A DNA stretch of 7,985 nucleotides, taken from positions 21,423 through 29,407 of the forward strand of contig PMLO01000067.1 of the NCBI GenBank assembly GCA_003158895.1. The letters run 5' to 3'. The notes below the pieces were generated by a model, which saw nothing but the letters and a program-made list of their open reading frames with translations, made no database searches and was not told the origin of the DNA. Made by a program: the position numbers and the translations under genes. The stretch's first letter is position 1, and each line of letters starts with the position of its first letter. The stretch comes from Propionibacteriaceae bacterium. Its GTDB lineage: Bacteria; Actinomycetota; Actinomycetes; Propionibacteriales; Propionibacteriaceae. Shown here in pieces: positions 6,355 to 7,985 of this stretch.

Positions 6355-6461
6355 GAGAGCACCCGTGAGAGATCATTCATCGACCGAGCGCCTGGTCCTG
6401 GTCTGAGGTGAGATGTCCCTCGAAGGGGTCTCATCGCCCAACCGGCTCCGTGAGGGGAAAC
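6355..6461 (+). other. upstream region of the pilin gene
   Basis: This stretch runs from the SOS promoter to the pilin start. It contains the ribosome binding site GAGGGG (6452-6457, 4 nt before the ATG) and a weak imperfect stem around TCCCT-CGA-AGGGG (6415-6427). No convincing promoter hexamers for the plus strand were found here. The nearest is TATAAC (6326-6331), which overlaps the -10 of the divergent SOS promoter and has no good -35. Confidence 0.45.
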
Positions 6462-6662
6462 ATGAGCGCTCTCGTGATGCGTGTCCACGCAGCCGTCGTG
6501 TGCCGGCTCGGCGACTTCCGCCGTGGCGCGACCGCGGTCGAGTACGGACTGCTCCTCGCGGTCATCGTCGTCGTCATCATGGGGGCCGTCAGCGCGTTCG
6601 CAGGTGCGTCCAACAACCTCTACACCAGACTCGCTGAAATCGCCAGTCACATGAGCGGCTGA
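6462..6662 (+). CDS. Flp/Fap family type IVb pilin precursor
   Basis: The product is 66 aa: a 22-residue basic leader ending FRRG, then ATAVEYGLLLAVIVVVIMGAVSAFAG and a short polar tail. The G|ATAVEY site, with Glu at +5 and Tyr at +6, followed by a single hydrophobic helix, is the hallmark of Flp pilins. These are cut after the Gly by a TadV/CpaA-type prepilin peptidase and assembled by the tad machinery into thin adhesive pili. The mature protein would be 44 aa. ATG at 6462 is chosen for its GAGGGG ribosome binding site and normal leader length; an upstream in-frame ATG at 6408 would give an over-long leader and has no clear site. No peptidase, ATPase or TadE/F genes are in the window, so assembly must depend on genes elsewhere. 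It diverges from the SOS operon and is followed after 19 nt by the DUF4126 gene. Confidence 0.9.
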   Translation: MSALVMRVHAAVVCRLGDFRRGATAVEYGLLLAVIVVVIMGAVSAFAGASNNLYTRLAEIASHMSG

Positions 6663-6669
6663 CGCCCCC

Positions 6670-6675
6670 TACTCT
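6670..6675 (+). promoter_or_regulatory. possible -10 element for a leaderless DUF4126 transcript
   Basis: TACTCT fits the actinobacterial -10 form TAnnnT and ends 6 nt before the GTG start at 6682. No Shine-Dalgarno is visible in that interval. Such spacing is typical of leaderless mRNAs, which are common in actinobacteria. No -35 is evident. Confidence 0.4.
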
Positions 6676-6681
6676 TAGCGC

Positions 6682-7281
6682 GTGGAGCTCCTTCCCCTCA
6701 CGTTCGCCACGGGCTGGGCGAGCGGTCTCAACGCATACGCGACCGTGCTCCTCCTCGGCCTGCTGGGCCGGTTCGCACACACCGGCGGCATCCCTGAGGG
6801 TTTCCAACGGACCGACGTCCTCATCGTCATGGCGGTCCTCACCCTCGTGGAGTTCGTCGCCGACAAGATCCCGTACGTCGACTCGCTCTGGGACACCATC
6901 TCCACCGTCGTACGACCCGTAGCCGGTGCCGTCATCGGTGCCCTCATCGGCGGCGCGCACGGCGACCTGACGACGATCGCCCTCGCCGCCGTCGGCGGTG
7001 TCACCGCATTGTTGAGCCACCTCACGAAGGCCGGCGTACGGCTCGCGGTGAACACCTCCCCCGAACCGGTGACCAACATCGGCGTGTCGCTGGGCGAGAA
7101 CGTCGCCGTGGCCGGCGTGGTGAGTCTGGCGGCCACCTATCCGATCCCGGCAGCGATCGTCGCCGGCGTCATCCTCGTCATCGGCTTCGTCGTGCTGTGG
7201 TTCGCGTTCAGCCGGATCAAGAAAGGCTGGCGGGCACTCCGGCGCTGGATGGCCCGGGACATCGCACCAGGGACCGCGTGA
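6682..7281 (+). CDS. DUF4126 family integral membrane protein
   Basis: The product is 199 aa, mostly hydrophobic. Likely membrane segments are near residues 5-29 (with SGLNAYATVLLLGLLGRF), 46-62, 78-93, 97-113, 139-153 and 155-176, followed by a basic C-terminal tail (RIKKGWRALRRWMARD). The conserved loop NTSPEPVTNIGVSLGENV (124-141) and the GLNAY motif are characteristic of DUF4126. Its biochemical role is unknown. GTG at 6682 begins directly with the conserved N-terminus; no Shine-Dalgarno precedes it. Its stop overlaps the next gene's start by 4 nt (GTGA), implying coupled translation with the oxidoreductase. The close pairing could mean a shared membrane-lipid or redox task, but nothing here demonstrates it. 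Confidence 0.85.
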   Translation: MELLPLTFATGWASGLNAYATVLLLGLLGRFAHTGGIPEGFQRTDVLIVMAVLTLVEFVADKIPYVDSLWDTISTVVRPVAGAVIGALIGGAHGDLTTIALAAVGGVTALLSHLTKAGVRLAVNTSPEPVTNIGVSLGENVAVAGVVSLAATYPIPAAIVAGVILVIGFVVLWFAFSRIKKGWRALRRWMARDIAPGTA

Positions 7282-7985
7282 GGAACCACCCGCTCGCAGC
7301 CACTGCTGCGCGCCCCGTCGTCGTCATCGGCGCCTCGCCCGGTGGGCTGGCCGCCGCCGTCAGGCTCGCGCGGGTCGGCCACCATGTCGTCGTGATCGAC
7401 GAGTCGCCCGGCCCCTCACCCGACCCATGGCTGAGCCGTCCCGTCGTGGCTCTGCCCGCCGCGTGGCGCGACCTGTTCCGCAAGTCGGGACGGATCCTCG
7501 ACGCGGCGCTCGCGAGCGAGGGGTACGAGCTCGTGCCCGCCGCACCGACACGTCACGAGTTCGCTGACGGCTCCACGCTCGACCTACCCACCGATCGCGG
7601 AGAGCAGTACGCGGCCGTGGCGAAGCTGGCCGGCGAGGACGCCGCAACCGCCTGGCGCGACCTCCTCGACGCGGCCGATGAGACCTGGCAGCTGGTCCGT
7701 CGCGCGGGTCTCGAGACCGAGGCCGACCTCGCCGAGTTCCGTACGCATCGGTTCCTCGCCGACCCCCGTACGATCGCCTCCGTGGCCGACCACCTGCCGG
7801 ATCCACGCCTCGCGGCGCTCGTACGATCCGTGGCGGATCGGCTCGGGTCGGCGCCCGGCGAGACCCCGTACTGGCTGCTGAGCCGACCCTCGGTGGAGCG
7901 GACGTTCGGCCTCTGGTCCGTCACCCGCGGCGGCGTCCCGCAGCCTGCCGAGACGCTCACCGAGCTGCTGCGTCGCCGTGCGGCC
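7278..7985 (+). CDS. FAD-dependent oxidoreductase (phytoene desaturase/amine oxidase-like), N-terminal part
   Basis: The first 236 codons are present; the gene continues past the right edge. Residues 14-41 form the nucleotide-binding beta-alpha-beta unit, VVVIGASPGGLAAA through VGHHVVVID, with Asp41 in place of the acid that binds the adenosine ribose. The second glycine of the usual GxGxxG is Ser20 here. Next come a Trp/Arg-rich segment (LPAAWRDLFRKSGRILDAAL), FADGSTLDLPTDR (95-107) and a helical part, which resemble the CrtI-like NAD(P)/FAD oxidoreductases that act on lipophilic substrates. GTG at 7278 is preceded by AGGGA (7269-7273, 4-nt spacing) and overlaps the DUF4126 stop as GTGA. The substrate cannot be inferred, and the C-terminal FAD and substrate motifs lie outside the window. 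Confidence 0.78.
   Translation, partial: MRNHPLAATAARPVVVIGASPGGLAAAVRLARVGHHVVVIDESPGPSPDPWLSRPVVALPAAWRDLFRKSGRILDAALASEGYELVPAAPTRHEFADGSTLDLPTDRGEQYAAVAKLAGEDAATAWRDLLDAADETWQLVRRAGLETEADLAEFRTHRFLADPRTIASVADHLPDPRLAALVRSVADRLGSAPGETPYWLLSRPSVERTFGLWSVTRGGVPQPAETLTELLRRRAA

Noticed and set aside
6337..6408. 8-bp inverted repeat cctcagac/gtctgagg upstream of the pilin
   Set aside because: The arms are 56 nt apart with nothing between them that fits a known site; chance is likely.
1..7985. CRISPR arrays, tRNA/rRNA genes, insertion sequences, attachment sites
   Set aside because: No spaced direct repeats, cloverleaf-like sequences, transposase motifs or terminal inverted repeats were seen; codon usage looks uniform across the genes.

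Overview
The window is about 70% G+C, with C/G-ending codons, tightly overlapping genes and an actinobacterial type of LexA box. All of this points to a high-GC actinomycete. Nocardioidaceae or a related family is possible, but the sequence does not settle the genus.

Left part (1-6354, all on the minus strand). The window opens inside the N-terminus of a VIT1/CCC1-type metal transporter (1-179). Upstream of it lies a compact four-gene operon read right to left: a DUF6504 protein (6153-5824), a small HEPN-like protein of the SAV_6107 type (5808-5350), a long DnaE2-like DNA polymerase III alpha subunit (5353-1517) and a Y-family DNA polymerase IV (1513-263). Spacings are 15 nt, a 4-nt ATGA overlap and 3 nt, so one transcript and coupled translation are likely. 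In front of the operon stands a perfect 16-nt LexA/SOS box (6299-6314), just downstream of a TTGACG/TATAGT promoter. The set therefore reads as a DNA-damage-induced mutagenesis (translesion synthesis) cassette. It differs from the mycobacterial imuA'-imuB-dnaE2 cassette: the Y-family protein keeps its catalytic acids, and the first two genes are small proteins of unknown role.

The leader between the SOS promoter and the first gene is unusual. It contains a perfect 15-bp hairpin (6211-6250), then a 7-nt segment complementary to the Shine-Dalgarno region, and an 8-nt segment complementary to the hairpin loop. This suggests, but does not prove, a second, RNA-level control of the cassette.

Right part (6355-7985, plus strand). 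Divergent from the operon are a lone Flp-type pilin precursor (6462-6662), a DUF4126 membrane protein that may be translated from a leaderless mRNA (6682-7281), and, overlapping its stop by 4 nt, the N-terminal half of an FAD-dependent oxidoreductase resembling phytoene desaturases/amine oxidases (7278 to the window end).

Across the whole window the palindrome CGTACG occurs at least 22 times, against about 3 expected from base composition, and in different reading frames. No tRNA, rRNA, CRISPR array, insertion sequence or convincing rho-independent terminator was seen.
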